Shown: piece after piece, positions 11,987 to 24,155 of the stretch
How the letters are laid out: the number at the start of each line of letters is the position of its first letter
How positions within the stretch are numbered: position 1 is the stretch's first letter
NCBI GenBank assembly: GCA_023238725.1
Contig: CM041551.1
Coordinates: 2,322,104 to 2,386,103 of the forward strand
Source of the DNA: Scortum barcoo
Taxonomy: Eukaryota; Chordata; Actinopteri; Centrarchiformes; Terapontidae
Direction: 5' to 3'
Length of the DNA stretch: 64,000 nt
Translations under genes and position numbers: made by a program
Notes under the pieces: generated by a model
The model's database searches: none
Told to the model about the DNA's origin: nothing
Seen by the model: the letters and a program-made list of their open reading frames with translations, nothing else

Positions 11987-14900
11987 TTTTATCACAGATT
12001 ACCTGTCTCATGTTCTACTGTCAGGACAGAGTGAGTGTTTAATATGACTAAACGTTGGTTTTAAATAAGGCACATACTCAAAATCAAACGTAAGACTGAT
12101 AATGTCCAAAAACAAATAGTGTTAGCAAAGTGAGCAGACAGACAGAAAAGTGGCTGTCTCTCTCCACTCACACTGCAAAGTTATGGAGGCCTTTGAAACT
12201 GCCTTTGAAAGTTTCTCACGATTCTCAGTAATAGTTATTTAAGTTACAGTGCCTCTCCAAAATCATGAATGCATGAATGTACACCTCAGCGCTGGAATCT
12301 GTAATTGAATTAACTCTATGACAGTTTGAACAAAAAACTGTGAAAGAAACTGGTAAACAAGAGAAAATGTGCTGCTGTGAGAAGCAGAGAGGATGGTTAC
12401 ACACTGTCTGTTACAACAGTCCAGTGCAGAGGACAGTAGGAAAGAAAACAGCTCTTCAGAGAGAGGAGGAGGGCGCAAAGATTAACACCCCAAATAACAA
12501 CCACTCCGACAAAACACTCAACACAGGGTGTGTCAGAGAAACACACAGACATCCTGCAAAGAGTTACTGGACAATTAAAATAGTTACAAATAAAGTTCTC
12601 TTTTAAATCAAACCTCTTAAAATGAGTGGAAAGCTTTGTTCTTGCAACAGCATTTAACACTTTTTTACTCAAATGTAGCTTAACCATGTCACAGCTTAAC
12701 AGGAAATCTCAGGTGAGCATATAATATCCAGGAAATCACATTATAGACACAATGACAATTAAGTGTGTAACAGGTCACAATATATTTGGCCCTGTTCTCG
12801 TTTATTAAATTGTAACATTGGGTCAACGTCAGTATCACTGGTGGAGCTGGTAAATGTCCCTGAAATACAATTCAGAGACAAGCCAATTTCAACAGTCTTT
12901 CTCTGTGGCCTGTGACTGATTTGAATCAGCCTTGAGTTAGAATGACAAAATCAGATGTCCTTTCTCCGGTTCTCTTTGCCTGTCCTTTTTATTTCCCTGT
13001 GTTTTGTGAGGTTGTTTTGCCATTTATATTTTCACCATTTCACATTAAGAAGACCTGCGGGTTAGACTCTGCATTCCTCCTCAAGGTTAAAACAAATAAA
13101 CTGTTCTTTCTGACTGCTGTGAAGGATAGGCAGCATTATGGAGTTAGTGGGAGCATGCGTCTGTTCCATGAAATCATGATAAATTTAGGATTTAATACAG
13201 CTAAATGCAGTTTTCTTGCATCAATAAAAACTCATGACATTTCTTTCTGTATATAAATGTAATCACTGCAAATAAATCCACTTTAATCCACTTCTGTCTG
13301 CAGAATCAAACAAAGATCACCAACTTCCTCCCAGAGCCATGCTGACAATCATACAGGGAAATAATTCCACCACAGAAGAGACACTTTAGCAATCACGTTT
13401 TTATTGATTTCTTTGAACTTGTTGCTTCACAATTTATTTGGGGTAGAAAAACAACAAACTTTACCCTGACTATACTCTGCTACAGCTCATGCCCCTCTGC
13501 GGTGGTGGAATGGAGGGATATTTTGGATTTCTGAAGTGGGGTTGTATGAGGGACCCATCCAGAGTCAGTGTCTTACCTGCAGTAGATGGTGATTGCCACA
13601 CTCAGTTATTACCGTTAGTAATGCTGTTGAAACATATGCTGTAAATGCTGTAAAAATGACCCACCAGAAAACTACTGGCATATTTAGCCCTGTCCTTTGG
13701 CACTACATTTTACTTTTTTTTTAATGCACACATTGCATACATTTCACCATGCTTTTTTCAAGTATAATTATATGTTTCAAATAATCTTTCAGTTGCTTGC
13801 AATCTACAGCCTCAGTGCTAAATGCCACTAAAGTTTGTACTGCTTTATTAAATCAGAACATCTTCACTTTCTGACTAAGTAAGTCAACCATGACACTAGA
13901 TACGTTTTATATTTGATGTAAAAGTATTTTTCCCACCATAGGATGTGAGGAATTAGACTTCGTATTATTGTGTCTACTGGATTATATTTGTTCTAAAAAA
14001 CAGTGGACTATGAGGATTGGTTTCTCTAGCAGGACAATACTCCATTCCACACAGCCAGGTCAGTCAAGGTGTAGTTTTATGTAGTGTAAAATAAAATGTT
14101 CTTTCTTTTCATTATTCAAGGTCTGAAAACACTACTTTTTTTTTCTATTTTGACCTTTGTCATTTTATGCAAAAAATAATCTCAGTAACAATTTATATAT
14201 CTTTTTAATTTAGGAGAAATGTTGTTAGTGTTTATAAAGTAAAAAAAAAAGGTTAATTTCACCCATACATTAAAATAATTAAATAACATCATCTGATAAT
14301 TTTGCAATGGTCTGTTTTCTAGAGCTGTATATCAAAAATATTAGATCTTCAAAGTTTCATGTGTTTAAAAAACATCACTAACTGTTCATTGTTTAGAAAC
14401 TACAGGTGGAAGAGCTGATTTGTAGATGGACATTTTTTAACAAACGGAAACAATCTACTTTGTTCTTTATGGATACTGCTGCTTCCATATGAGAACTGTT
14501 CAATCCAACTAACATTTTTTTAATCTCTCATTAGATCCACTGCCCACTGCAGTGTAATTAGTGGTTCTCCATTCATCAAGCAGCACTAAGCCAAATGATG
14601 CCCGTTATACACCTAATGCATACAAACTGAGCACATGAATGTTGAACATACATATATAAAGCTAATTTTTTTGTGTGCAAGGCTTTTATTTTGGCGACTA
14701 GGTCTCAGCAGCAGAGGAAAAAAAGGAAGTTAAAGCCACCAAGTGTGATCCTCATTAAAGTCTGAATCTGATTTTATTAATATTTTTCAGTTCAGCCGAC
14801 CATACAGTTTTCCACTTCGATGGGAAACAAAAAATATGCCAGCATGAATTGCAGAACAGATATAAGAAGTCTGATAGGGAAGCAAAATAATCAGCAGCAG

Positions 14901-15867
14901 CATCCATGCCGGTCCCTCTCTATGGTGTTTTGTTATTCTTCAAGATCTGCTGTCTGAGAAAGTTGAGAGATGGAAGAAAGCCAAGCTTCCTATTAAAAAA
15001 AATCCTCAGAGTGTGGGTGTAACATCCAAGGAAGCATTTTACATCGGCAGCTGAATAGGTGAGCTTTTCACAATCTCAGCTGCATGTCATCGAGAGAGGT
15101 GGATCTTGTCAAACGCTTAAAAATGGATGGTTTTCTTTGCATTTGCAAGCAAGTTTTAAACCTGGAAAAAGCAAAAGAGATGAGGATGAGAGGATGTACA
15201 ACTGTGAATAGGCATGAGGGAGGGTTAGAGAGACAGAGGCAGGCAGAGAATTGGAGAATGGAGCTTTCTTCAGGTTATATTTGGGGTCTCTGTGACAGCT
15301 GAATTCCCTTTGCTCCTTATTCTTCCAGGCATCATGTATCAGTCTTGGCTGCCACTGGTAAGATAGAAAGGCAGCTGATGAAGAGAGCAACCTCAGACAG
15401 CCTCCACTTGAGCTGCGCTGCCTCCAAAACCATTCGACTGTGTTTGCTACAGCGGATCATGAAAAGAAAAGACTCCTGCGGGCTGACATCAATACTATTT
15501 CTCAACTTTTCATTGTGTTGCAAAAGATCCAATGTCACCGGGTCCTGCATCTGTTCAACACAACTTAAATCTGCAGTTCTTATCTCAAAAGAATCAGCAC
15601 TATCGATCTCTTTTTATGATACAAGCTCTGTTTTGCCCAGAATTCAATCAATTCCTATATAAACAGCTTGGTTCTAAGGGGAGCTTTACGAGTTTTCCAG
15701 CTTATAACACGATCGATAGGTGCAGTCAGATTAGATGAGGTCTCCGAGGCACGAGCATTACTTCACTCCAGAGAATTTCCAATTCAAACATGGAGCACTC
15801 AAACAGCGCTCTACACCTGTCAACTCTTATCCATAATTGGGGTGCATGTATCCACATAATGTATGTG

Positions 15868-15883
15868 CACACACACACACACA
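15868..15883. repeat. (CA)8 microsatellite
   Basis: Eight CA dinucleotides, then a short second CA-rich stretch. Confidence 0.9.
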
Positions 15884-17812
15884 GGTACACACAAACCACA
15901 TCCTTTCAAAAAAAGCATTTTTAACAAGGGATACCACAGGCAGGAGAAGCTCTCACTCCAGGACAGTCAGCTCTGGTGGAAGGCAGCAGCTTCTGTTTGA
16001 TTTCTGCATGTTGCTGGAGTCAATACTGCTTTCCTTCTCTGCTGTGTACACTTTCTGCATTTTATCATGTGTAAACTCTGCGTGAGCAAAGCAATTTCGC
16101 GATCAGTAAAAAACATCAATAATAACTGTGAAAAATTAGGTTTAATTTGTCCAGATTTTAAGATACCTCTATGAGATTTCTGACTCCACCTTGCTACAGT
16201 GTTTTGATGAAAACTTCTGGCGAGGTCTCTGACACTGTTTCTGAAAAACATGTTGCTTTTTGGTTTTTCAAATATCATTTCTCAATGATGTGATCACCAA
16301 AACCAAATTCCATTTGACTCCAGGGTGGAAGAAAAAAACGATGTCAAAGATCAACATTAGCTTGGCTCACAGACAGTGTGGAAAGCATAAACTGTGACTT
16401 CATTTGCTGTAAGTGTACTGAGAATAAACACAAGCTTAAAACAGAAACAGAAAAACTAGTAAAAATAATCTGAAACTACAGGCCCTTTAATTTTGGTGAA
16501 GCCACATAAACAAACAGCATCTGAGGACTAAACCAAACATAATGGACCTGACATTATGCTTTGGTTATGTTCAACAGACCATTTATGGAGTGGCTGCTGC
16601 CTCACTTCCACTATAACTAATGAAACTGGTTACACGGGGCGTGAGAGCAGTGAGTAAGTGGTGCGTATGTGGTGCAGAGATTTGACTAGTGTTGCCCGGC
16701 CCTTTTGCACAGAAATAGTTACTCATTTCCTGTATATGCATACGGAATTATAATACGTAATGCACAAAACTACCTGTCAATTTATAATTATCTTAAGTAG
16801 TCTGTCTGTATACTGTCTCCCACTGTAAATAGGGCTTCCAATCTGATGTCTTCATCACCATGTCAGCATTTAATTTGCCAGTACCAGCTGGCAGTTCCTT
16901 AGTAACTTTAACACAACCACAGTACCCATAAATACCCATAATATACAATGTGGTGAAAATGTGCAGGGTCCAAAGGCTTTACCTGTCACTCACATGACCC
17001 TACATTGTATGTTTGCTGCAGGTTTAGCCAGTAAAAAGATACAGAGAATGGTCTACATACATTGTGTTCCATTATAGCCAACACATACAGGGAGAAAGGA
17101 TTACACAGTTAACTCCATAATGCTATTTAAAGTTAAATGACATTAAATAGGTTTGTGAAAAAAAATAGCTTTTTCTGCCAAGAGATAGATGAGAAGGTTG
17201 ATACCACTTAATGTGAAGGTAGAGTTAGTGAGCAGCCAGCTTTTCTTGGTGGAAAGATTAAAGACGGGAGGACACAGCTAGTCTGGATTTATCCAAAGTT
17301 AAAAGGAAGTATTCGACTCTCCTCCTGCCAACTCTGCTTTCTGGCAAGTTGAGGTTTTTCAATGTAAAATGAAAATGAAAAAGGTGGGGGAAATAAATGC
17401 CTGCAATGACCACTACCCCATAGACAAGCAAGACCACCTCTGCTTCTATCTGTGAATCTCCCTCAACACAGGAGGATACACTGAAGTGGAGGTGGAGGGT
17501 TCAACACTGTGCAATGTGGTCCTGGATCCTCCCTACTAATCATTCTGATAGTCAATGTACAGTTGTGGGATAATAAACTGATCTCTGTACCCACATCAGT
17601 TATCCCACTGGAATATCAGGATATGTAATGTATTTTGTTTCACCGAAACTTGGCTGTATATTGGAATACAGGACAGTGACATCAACCTGTTAGACAAGTT
17701 AATGGTGCTTATCAAGTTAGCATAAAGACTGAAAATGGGGAACCTAGTCTAATCTAATGGGCTAAAGCTTCATATGCTGTAAATGCTGTATGTCCTATAA
17801 TTAATTAATATT

Positions 17813-17853
17813 GTATATATATATATATATATATAATATATATATATATATAT
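17813..17853. repeat. (TA)n microsatellite, interrupted
   Basis: About 41 bases of alternating TA with one central interruption (ATAATA). It is self-complementary and could extrude as a cruciform. Confidence 0.9.
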
Positions 17854-18939
17854 TACATATAATGTACCTGTAAAAAATTCAAAAAGAAGAGTTCAAAAGA
17901 ATGGGATCCAACAAGATTTCAAGTTGCTGTGTGAAAACCAAAGAGAATGTGTCATGTTAATGGAAAAGTGTTTATTTGTTAACTCTGTTGGCATCAGTGT
18001 CTGTAGTTTCTCAAAACCAAGACAAAGAAAACTGCCATAGTCATGAGGAACTGTCCCTTCAGTGTTGTCCCTGGCCCTGCTGGATTTTTATTTCATACCC
18101 TTTGAAACCTGCACTGGTTATGATATTGTCTCTTATTGAGCTCTGTTTGTACTGACACACTTTCCACGTGTGGTGTGAATGAAGCTGGGCTATATGGAAA
18201 TTTATCAGTGATTAAGATTTTGGCTGTTGTCGGTGCTTTCTGTCAGTTTTGATACATAAAAATAATTGCATAAAAAAGTAGGTATTCTGAGGAGGAGAAC
18301 AAATCGTTTCCTCACAGTGATTGAAAAAGTGCCTCTTACTCTAAAGATGACCAGTAACTGTGTTCCCATCATCAACTGGTGCATTAATTCACTTTCTAGG
18401 ACTCAGAACTGCTCTGTTGCTATGTAAGCGTTGCATACAACAAAGAAAGCAGACAACTGCATCACTATTCAACCCAGGCTCTCATGTCGTCTTCATTCTA
18501 CTCTCTCTTCCTGTTCCTCCTTCCCTCTGTCTACCCCACTTTCCTCCAGCCGGCAAGATTTATCCTCGTTTCACCTAGTTGACTTGGTATTACGCATACA
18601 CTGCAGTGCCAAAAGAACGTGTTGAATTATGCAAATTATTACTGAGTTGTAAAGCTCTTTGGAAGCTGCTAAAACAAACAGTTGTGTGCATTAGGAGAAC
18701 AAGCTCTGGTGTGTGGTGAAATTGTATTACTTCTTGGAAAACCTTGCAAAGGATGTTCACAGCGCTGTTGAGTTTGCCATCATCAAACAAAGGAAAAAGA
18801 GACTGTTGCCAACTTGTAGTCACGTGGTTCTTGACTTGCCCTTCTCTTTCAGTGATGACACTTGACTGAACTCACCTACTACACTGGTGTGACTGTGTAA
18901 TATCAGCATAATCAGCATGCCTATGTAAACAGCAAACAC

Positions 18940-19245
18940 CAGTCTAATATATCATATAATTAAGTGATAATGCAATATAACTTGCTTGAATTAATATAGA
19001 AATGTAATTGAAGTAAAATATAGAATAATGAAGAAGGCATAGGAATGGAATGTAAAGAGTATACAATATATAGTATGAAATACTGAGATATTGTATTGTA
19101 TAGAATAAGATTTTATAGTATAGTGCAGCAATATGAAATAGTGTGATATATATAAACGTAGTAGTATAAGGTATTGTGAAGCAATGTAGCATACAGAGGA
19201 GACTATCAAATATAATATGGAATAGTATAGTGTAACTCGGTAGCT
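18940..19245. repeat. Cryptically simple TATAG/GAATA-rich tract
   Basis: About 300 bases are built mainly from short recurring words such as TATAG, AATAT and AGTAT with no fixed period. It reads as decayed simple-sequence DNA with no coding signal. Confidence 0.6.
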
Positions 19246-19264
19246 GAATGAGCCCTCCATATGC

Positions 19265-20430
19265 CTCGACTCATTGTACAGGGTGTGAGTCCACCCTCTC
19301 CACTTCCTCTCTCTGAATGGTAATAGGGACAGGGGGCCTCCTGTTCCCTGTTCACCTCCAGCATTTTGCCAATGTTGGCTCTATTATTGTTGATGTATTT
19401 AACAACTGGGGAGAAAACCTTTGGGGGTATCAGGAACCAGAGTTACTGTGGAGGACTGAGGGGTAGAGTATGAGGAGGAATGGCATCAGAATAGTTTCTT
19501 AAGATGTGCCAGTGTTGCTAATCAACACTTCAGAAGCACAGCCATGTAGAGGATGGAACAAAATTGCCAGAACATGATGCAACATACCCTGTTCATGTGA
19601 ACACACCCTGCTTTGTCTGTAGTTTTTCAGTGCAAGTCTGCATTAAGATTTAGGAAATTACTTTAAAAAGTAGCAGCAGCAGTGTGTTTCACACTGTCAT
19701 GGTGAATTAAACTTTACATTGAATCCACAGTGTACATGCATGATAAACTGTGAGGGATGATGTGTATGGGTCATACATCAATTATGGTCCATTGCATAAC
19801 TACTGAGTGTTGTTGAAAACACTGGAGAAGTCAAAGAACATAACTCTCACAATGCTTTCCTGCTTCCCTGGGTATGAGAGGGCGTTGTGGGTCGGGAAGA
19901 TGACGGCATCATCCCCTCCGATGTCTGGCTGGTATGCATCTGTAGTTGGTCCAGGAAATCAGTAAGCAGGATCCTCAGATGACGCTGGACAAGCCTCTAA
20001 AATGTTTTCCCGATATGTGGTGTGAGTGCCCAAGCTCTGACTTCATTCAGAGTGCTGCAGCATCCTTTCTTTGGCACTAGAACAATGCAGGAGGTCTTCC
20101 ATATATTAGGCACCTTCATCAACCCAAAGGAAAGATTGAAAAACTGATGGAAAACTCCTACAAGCTGCCCAGCACATCCTTTTAGTATCCTGGGTCTGAT
20201 GTTATCTTGCCCACTTGCTCACGGTCTCCCTTTCCACCAGCAGTGGTTAACTTGTCAAAAAGGGGGAAGGGGGTCGTGTTGCAACTCCCTCCAATGACAT
20301 GTAGGTAATGGTTCCCTTAAGAGGAGGACAGCAGAGTCCACAGCAGACATGATGGTTGGTAGTCCAGCACATAGGGTGTATCAAACCTCCTGAAGAAGAG
20401 GTTCAGCTCAGGGACAAATTCTACTTTTTG
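19265..20430 (-). mobile_element. L2/Rex1-like LINE ORF2 fragment, decayed
   Basis: The minus strand encodes, across several frames, the linker before the RT domain (ELNLFFRRFDTP, about 20400-20365), the RT N-terminal region (IRPRILKGCAGQLVGVFHQFFNL, written here as its parts IRPRILKGC and QLVGVFHQFFNL) and RT motif A as VMFFDFSSVFNN at about 19856-19815. A block at about 19270-19330 reads TIQREEVERVDS, which is like the stretch that precedes the thumb domain. The VMFFDFSSAF-type box is characteristic of L2/Rex1 elements. The catalytic part between motif A and the thumb has largely been lost. Frameshifts and stops make it dead. Confidence 0.8.
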
Positions 20431-20769
20431 AATTTGTTCCTAAACTCTCTCAGTTTCCCTTTTAAATCAAAACACACACAAAAAGAGAGAGAGAATAACC
20501 CTGAGTTCCTAATGATCCCCTACGATGATAGTCCTCTTCTTCCTTTTGAGAAGAAGTCTCATGTCCTTGTTTTGATGTTTAGGAAGCAGCAGATCTTTTT
20601 GTATGATGCTGTCCTGACAGAAAATGATGTACTGAGAGAGTCAGTTAGTTAGTTAGTTTCACCCCTATATCTGGAACAATTCCCTTTCCATGCTTTAAAA
20701 GAAAGCTGCTGCAAAAGCCTGCCAACCACTACCTACTCAGAAGTGACTGATTGCTCTGACTTTCTTGAT
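20431..20769. other. Non-coding DNA
   Basis: This short spacer between the LINE fragment and a SINE-like head contains a small (AGTT)n run near 20642-20656. Nothing else is recognised. Confidence 0.5.
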
Positions 20770-20832
20770 GGAAGTAGCTCAGACCAGTCAGTAGGGGGTG
20801 ATAGCTGGAGAGGTGCCAGTTCACGTTGTGAC
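20770..20832 (+). mobile_element. tRNA-derived SINE head, possible
   Basis: GAAGTAGCTCAG followed by CAGTAGGGG resembles a Pol III A box in a tRNA-derived fish SINE. About 30 bases later GGTGCCAGTTCA resembles a degenerate B box (family form GGTTCRANNCC). The expected body does not follow directly. Related-looking words (CTCCTGGGTACTGCTGGG) occur only at about 21673, so the element may be split or decayed. Confidence 0.4.
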
Positions 20833-20874
20833 AATCTGAATTTCATTCACCTGATTGCACCACCTGTTCAACTC

Positions 20875-21215
20875 CTGGGAACGCCCAGAACTCACCAATT
20901 GATCCACAGCTCGCGCCACAATTCCATTTTCCGGTTGATTCATTCATTCATCATTCAGTCAAAGAGTTGTAGTAAGGACAGCGAGAGAGAGAAAACGACG
21001 TACAGGAAAACAGAGCAGCACGCACGGTAAAAAACTAAAGTGAGACCGTAAATCCCTCGATTCCGAGCATCCCATCACCCAGCACTGACAGCCATCCTCC
21101 GATCATCGTCACAACAATCCACCCCGCTCAACAATCTGGAACCAGTAACGTTCACCTCCGCTATGACAGTAAAAACCCAGACTGGATCAACTGACTGACT
21201 GACCGATTCGCTGTA
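20875..21215. promoter_or_regulatory. CpG-dense block, possible promoter or first-exon region
   Basis: I count roughly 16-20 CpG dinucleotides in about 340 bases, while the kilobases on both sides have almost none. The block has no long ORF. CpG density of this kind in a depleted genome can mark an unmethylated promoter, or a young insertion not yet decayed. There is no TATA box or other defining element that I can see, so the function is uncertain. Confidence 0.3.
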
Positions 21216-21490
21216 AAGCAACTTTTTTTTTTCTTTTTCATTTGAATGTTGTTTTTTATTTCTTTGCTGTGGCCACATACAGACCAAATATAACTTCTCT
21301 CATTCTACTCGAGAACTTGAACTGTGTTTATTTTTTCTTTTCCTAGGGAGATTTGAGGAAAACTCGTACCAGACTTTGAGTTGAATTACATATTACTTTG
21401 GGGACTTTGGGACTGTGGGGATTTGTTGAGTTATTGAAAATATATTGACATTTTTGGTTTGAAAAAAGAGTTTGTGTTGTTATTCTTCCC

Positions 21491-21504
21491 ATCCTATCCT
21501 ATCC

Positions 21505-21538
<34 letters not shown>

Positions 21539-21551
21539 GTTGTTGTTGTTT
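21491..21551. repeat. Compound microsatellite (ATCCT)3-(ATT)n-(GTT)n
   Basis: Three ATCCT units run into about eleven ATT units and then four GTT/TGT units. A compound array with adjacent different units is a typical mutation hot spot. Confidence 0.9.
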
Positions 21552-22239
21552 ATTTTGCCAATTGTCATTCAGGGTATAGGGGTGTCATTTTTATGGTGTG
21601 CTCCCTTAAATGCTAGGAGAAAGACCTGGCTGGCACCCTTGACTAAGTAAAACAACAGGCAAACTGTCACAAGCTCCTGGGTACTGCTGGGATATTGCCC
21701 AATAGACTCTGTTACATCACTGTGAAGTCTAGGGTTAAGGGAAGAACATAAAGCCAGTGTAGTTAGGTGTAGATTGCTGTTTATTGTCAGGAACCAAAGG
21801 AAAACAAGCAGTACAAAATAAAAATTGTAATCTTGACAAACGCAGGTAGACAACTGACGCTGGCACATGAAGAATACACTGGTAAACCAGCAAACAAATA
21901 AAACAAGTTTCACTCTATTAACTAAAGCTGCTTAGCTGCCAAACTCCAAACTCAAAGAAAAATACAGGAAAACAAATACCTGCTGATCTATAGGAACCAA
22001 ATAAGCGACTACAAGAGTTGCTTACAAAATACAAAAGAAACTACATAAGCCAAAAAAACAACCCTGCCCAATCTCAAAACCACAAGTCTAGTGCCTCTTT
22101 GTCAACTGGCTGCAATATATTACACAAACAAAATGATTCCAGTACCCAGCATACAAATCAACACCTTTCCTCAGTGGCAAGCTGATCATTAGAAAATTCA
22201 CAGCCACACCAATTGCAAACTGTGGATACCTCAGAGCAA
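21552..22239. other. Repeat-like non-coding DNA, unassigned
   Basis: On the minus strand the region carries AATAAA (near 21780) followed about 75 bases later by GATGTAACA, which resembles the polyadenylation signal and 3' edge of an LTR. I could not find a matching 5' edge or target duplication, so I do not call an LTR. Confidence 0.35.
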
Positions 22240-22410
22240 GAGGTCAAGGTCAAGGTCAAGGTCAGCTTTATTGTCAATTCTGCAGCATGTACAGGACGTA
22301 GAGAGGACTGAAATTACATTGCTCTCAATCCCGATCCGTTGGTGAAACAACAAAAATAAGCAAAACTAATATAACCAACGTAAAAAAATAAAATAAATAA
22401 GACATGGCAT
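22240..22410 (-). mobile_element. 3' end of a non-LTR retrotransposon with (GACCTT)n tail
   Basis: On the minus strand a 3' UTR-like stretch runs into TTGACAATAAAGCTGACC and then four GACCTT units (22240-22263). Polyadenylation-like AATAAA followed by a short tandem tail is the usual form of 5'-truncated fish LINE insertions. The clade cannot be told from the tail alone. Confidence 0.65.
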
Positions 22411-23655
22411 AAAAAGAGGAAGTAGAAAATGGATTGGAGCCTAGGTCAGGAAACACCTGGCCAATCCTAAGGCAGAGGCTGCAGTGTCTGTTAAAAGGTT
22501 AAAGGTCAGGATATGATATATAACTCCACTAACGGCAGTGGTTGAACTCACAAGCAATGTGTGTATGAAAATGCTCTGTTTGGATAATGTTTCTTTCAGA
22601 CAGGTCCAAAAGCCACCTAAACTTAACCAAACAAGAATTTCAAGTGAAATCGCTTGAAGTCTAAGTGCTTTAGTAACAGTCCTCTGCATAGACTGACATA
22701 AAACATGAAACATTTGTTTGAGATCTGAGAGTGGTGTTGCTGGAACAACACACCTGAAAAAGTAAAATGAATGTGAGAAGTGGTCTTCATTAGCAGGTGG
22801 AGTTGTTCCATTGTCATGGAACTGTAGACAGCTTAAAAGATTAACTGTGTGGTATAGTCAAAATCTCCTGAACGAGCCTTAATTGGACCCTACATTGAGA
22901 TAGTTTTGTCAGGAGCTGTCATTCAACCTTAACTTTTAAGCCAAGATGGATGAGAAGTCCCAGCTGCCAAGAATAGATGGTGTGTGCAGCATACAGTCTG
23001 CTGCTAAGGACTGTGTGATACCATGAAAAGCTTTGGAACAAGCTTTGGGAGTAAATGAACACTGGGTTGAGACTTTGTTAATTCCTGCTTTGTCAGGAAT
23101 AAACTGTCAAACTGAGTTGACAGTACAACTGTACATTGTGGAATTGGGATGCAGCTATTAAATAGGTTAACATAAAACAGACTAAACATTGCATGTTTTT
23201 AAGAAAATCTGTTTTATTTGTGCACTTCCTCATCCTGCATCTTGCTTTGGCACAAAATACACAATATCAAGGGATGCATTCTATGGTTCTTTTGACATCT
23301 TCCATCCATTACAGTGAATGAAAATATTTGCATGTGGTCTAATGAGGGCCCATTATGTATCTGTTAAACTACCATTTGTGAAGAATCAGCCTTTCTTTAC
23401 ATTTAAGTGTGTTTGTACCTGTTTTGAGTGTTTTTTGATGTTTTGATTGTGTAAGGTAACAATAACAATCATAGATTTCCGAGGGACATTAGCTCATTTT
23501 AAGTGTAATTAGGTAAATATTATGCTCATATAAATTACATTTATTACAGGTACCATTTACGCTAAAGTAGGGAAGAGGAGTAGCTGAACATCTGACACAC
23601 AGAGCAGGAGAGAGGAGAGGAGGAGGGAGAGGGAGAAGCCATTGCTAATAAGAGA
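22411..23655. other. Non-coding DNA, no gene recognised
   Basis: AT-rich sequence without recognisable exons. It ends in a purine-rich (GA/GGA) stretch at about 23597-23640, immediately left of the assembly gap. Confidence 0.6.
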
Positions 23656-24155
23656 NNNNNNNNNNNNNNNNNNNNNNNNNNNNNNNNNNNNNNNNNNNNN
23701 NNNNNNNNNNNNNNNNNNNNNNNNNNNNNNNNNNNNNNNNNNNNNNNNNNNNNNNNNNNNNNNNNNNNNNNNNNNNNNNNNNNNNNNNNNNNNNNNNNNN
23801 NNNNNNNNNNNNNNNNNNNNNNNNNNNNNNNNNNNNNNNNNNNNNNNNNNNNNNNNNNNNNNNNNNNNNNNNNNNNNNNNNNNNNNNNNNNNNNNNNNNN
23901 NNNNNNNNNNNNNNNNNNNNNNNNNNNNNNNNNNNNNNNNNNNNNNNNNNNNNNNNNNNNNNNNNNNNNNNNNNNNNNNNNNNNNNNNNNNNNNNNNNNN
24001 NNNNNNNNNNNNNNNNNNNNNNNNNNNNNNNNNNNNNNNNNNNNNNNNNNNNNNNNNNNNNNNNNNNNNNNNNNNNNNNNNNNNNNNNNNNNNNNNNNNN
24101 NNNNNNNNNNNNNNNNNNNNNNNNNNNNNNNNNNNNNNNNNNNNNNNNNNNNNNN
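23656..24155. other. Assembly gap, 500 N
   Basis: Exactly 500 N bases. The round number suggests a placeholder of unknown true length. Any frame running across it is an artefact. Confidence 0.99.

Larger units (their letters stand above)
12012..18939. other. Non-coding DNA, no gene recognised
   Basis: About 7 kb with no defensible exon, RNA gene or intact mobile element. Two microsatellites inside it are listed separately. ORFs here are at most about 105 codons and have no recognisable domain. Confidence 0.65.

Noticed and set aside
15104..15132. GATCTTGTCAAACGCTTAAAAATGGATGG resemblance to the Rex3 3' end (words GATCTTGTCAAACG and AAAATGGATGG)
   Set aside because: Similarity is limited to a few bases around GGATGG and has no upstream support.
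21700..22239. Possible minus-strand LTR (AATAAA then GATGTAACA)
   Set aside because: No matching 5' terminus or target duplication could be found.
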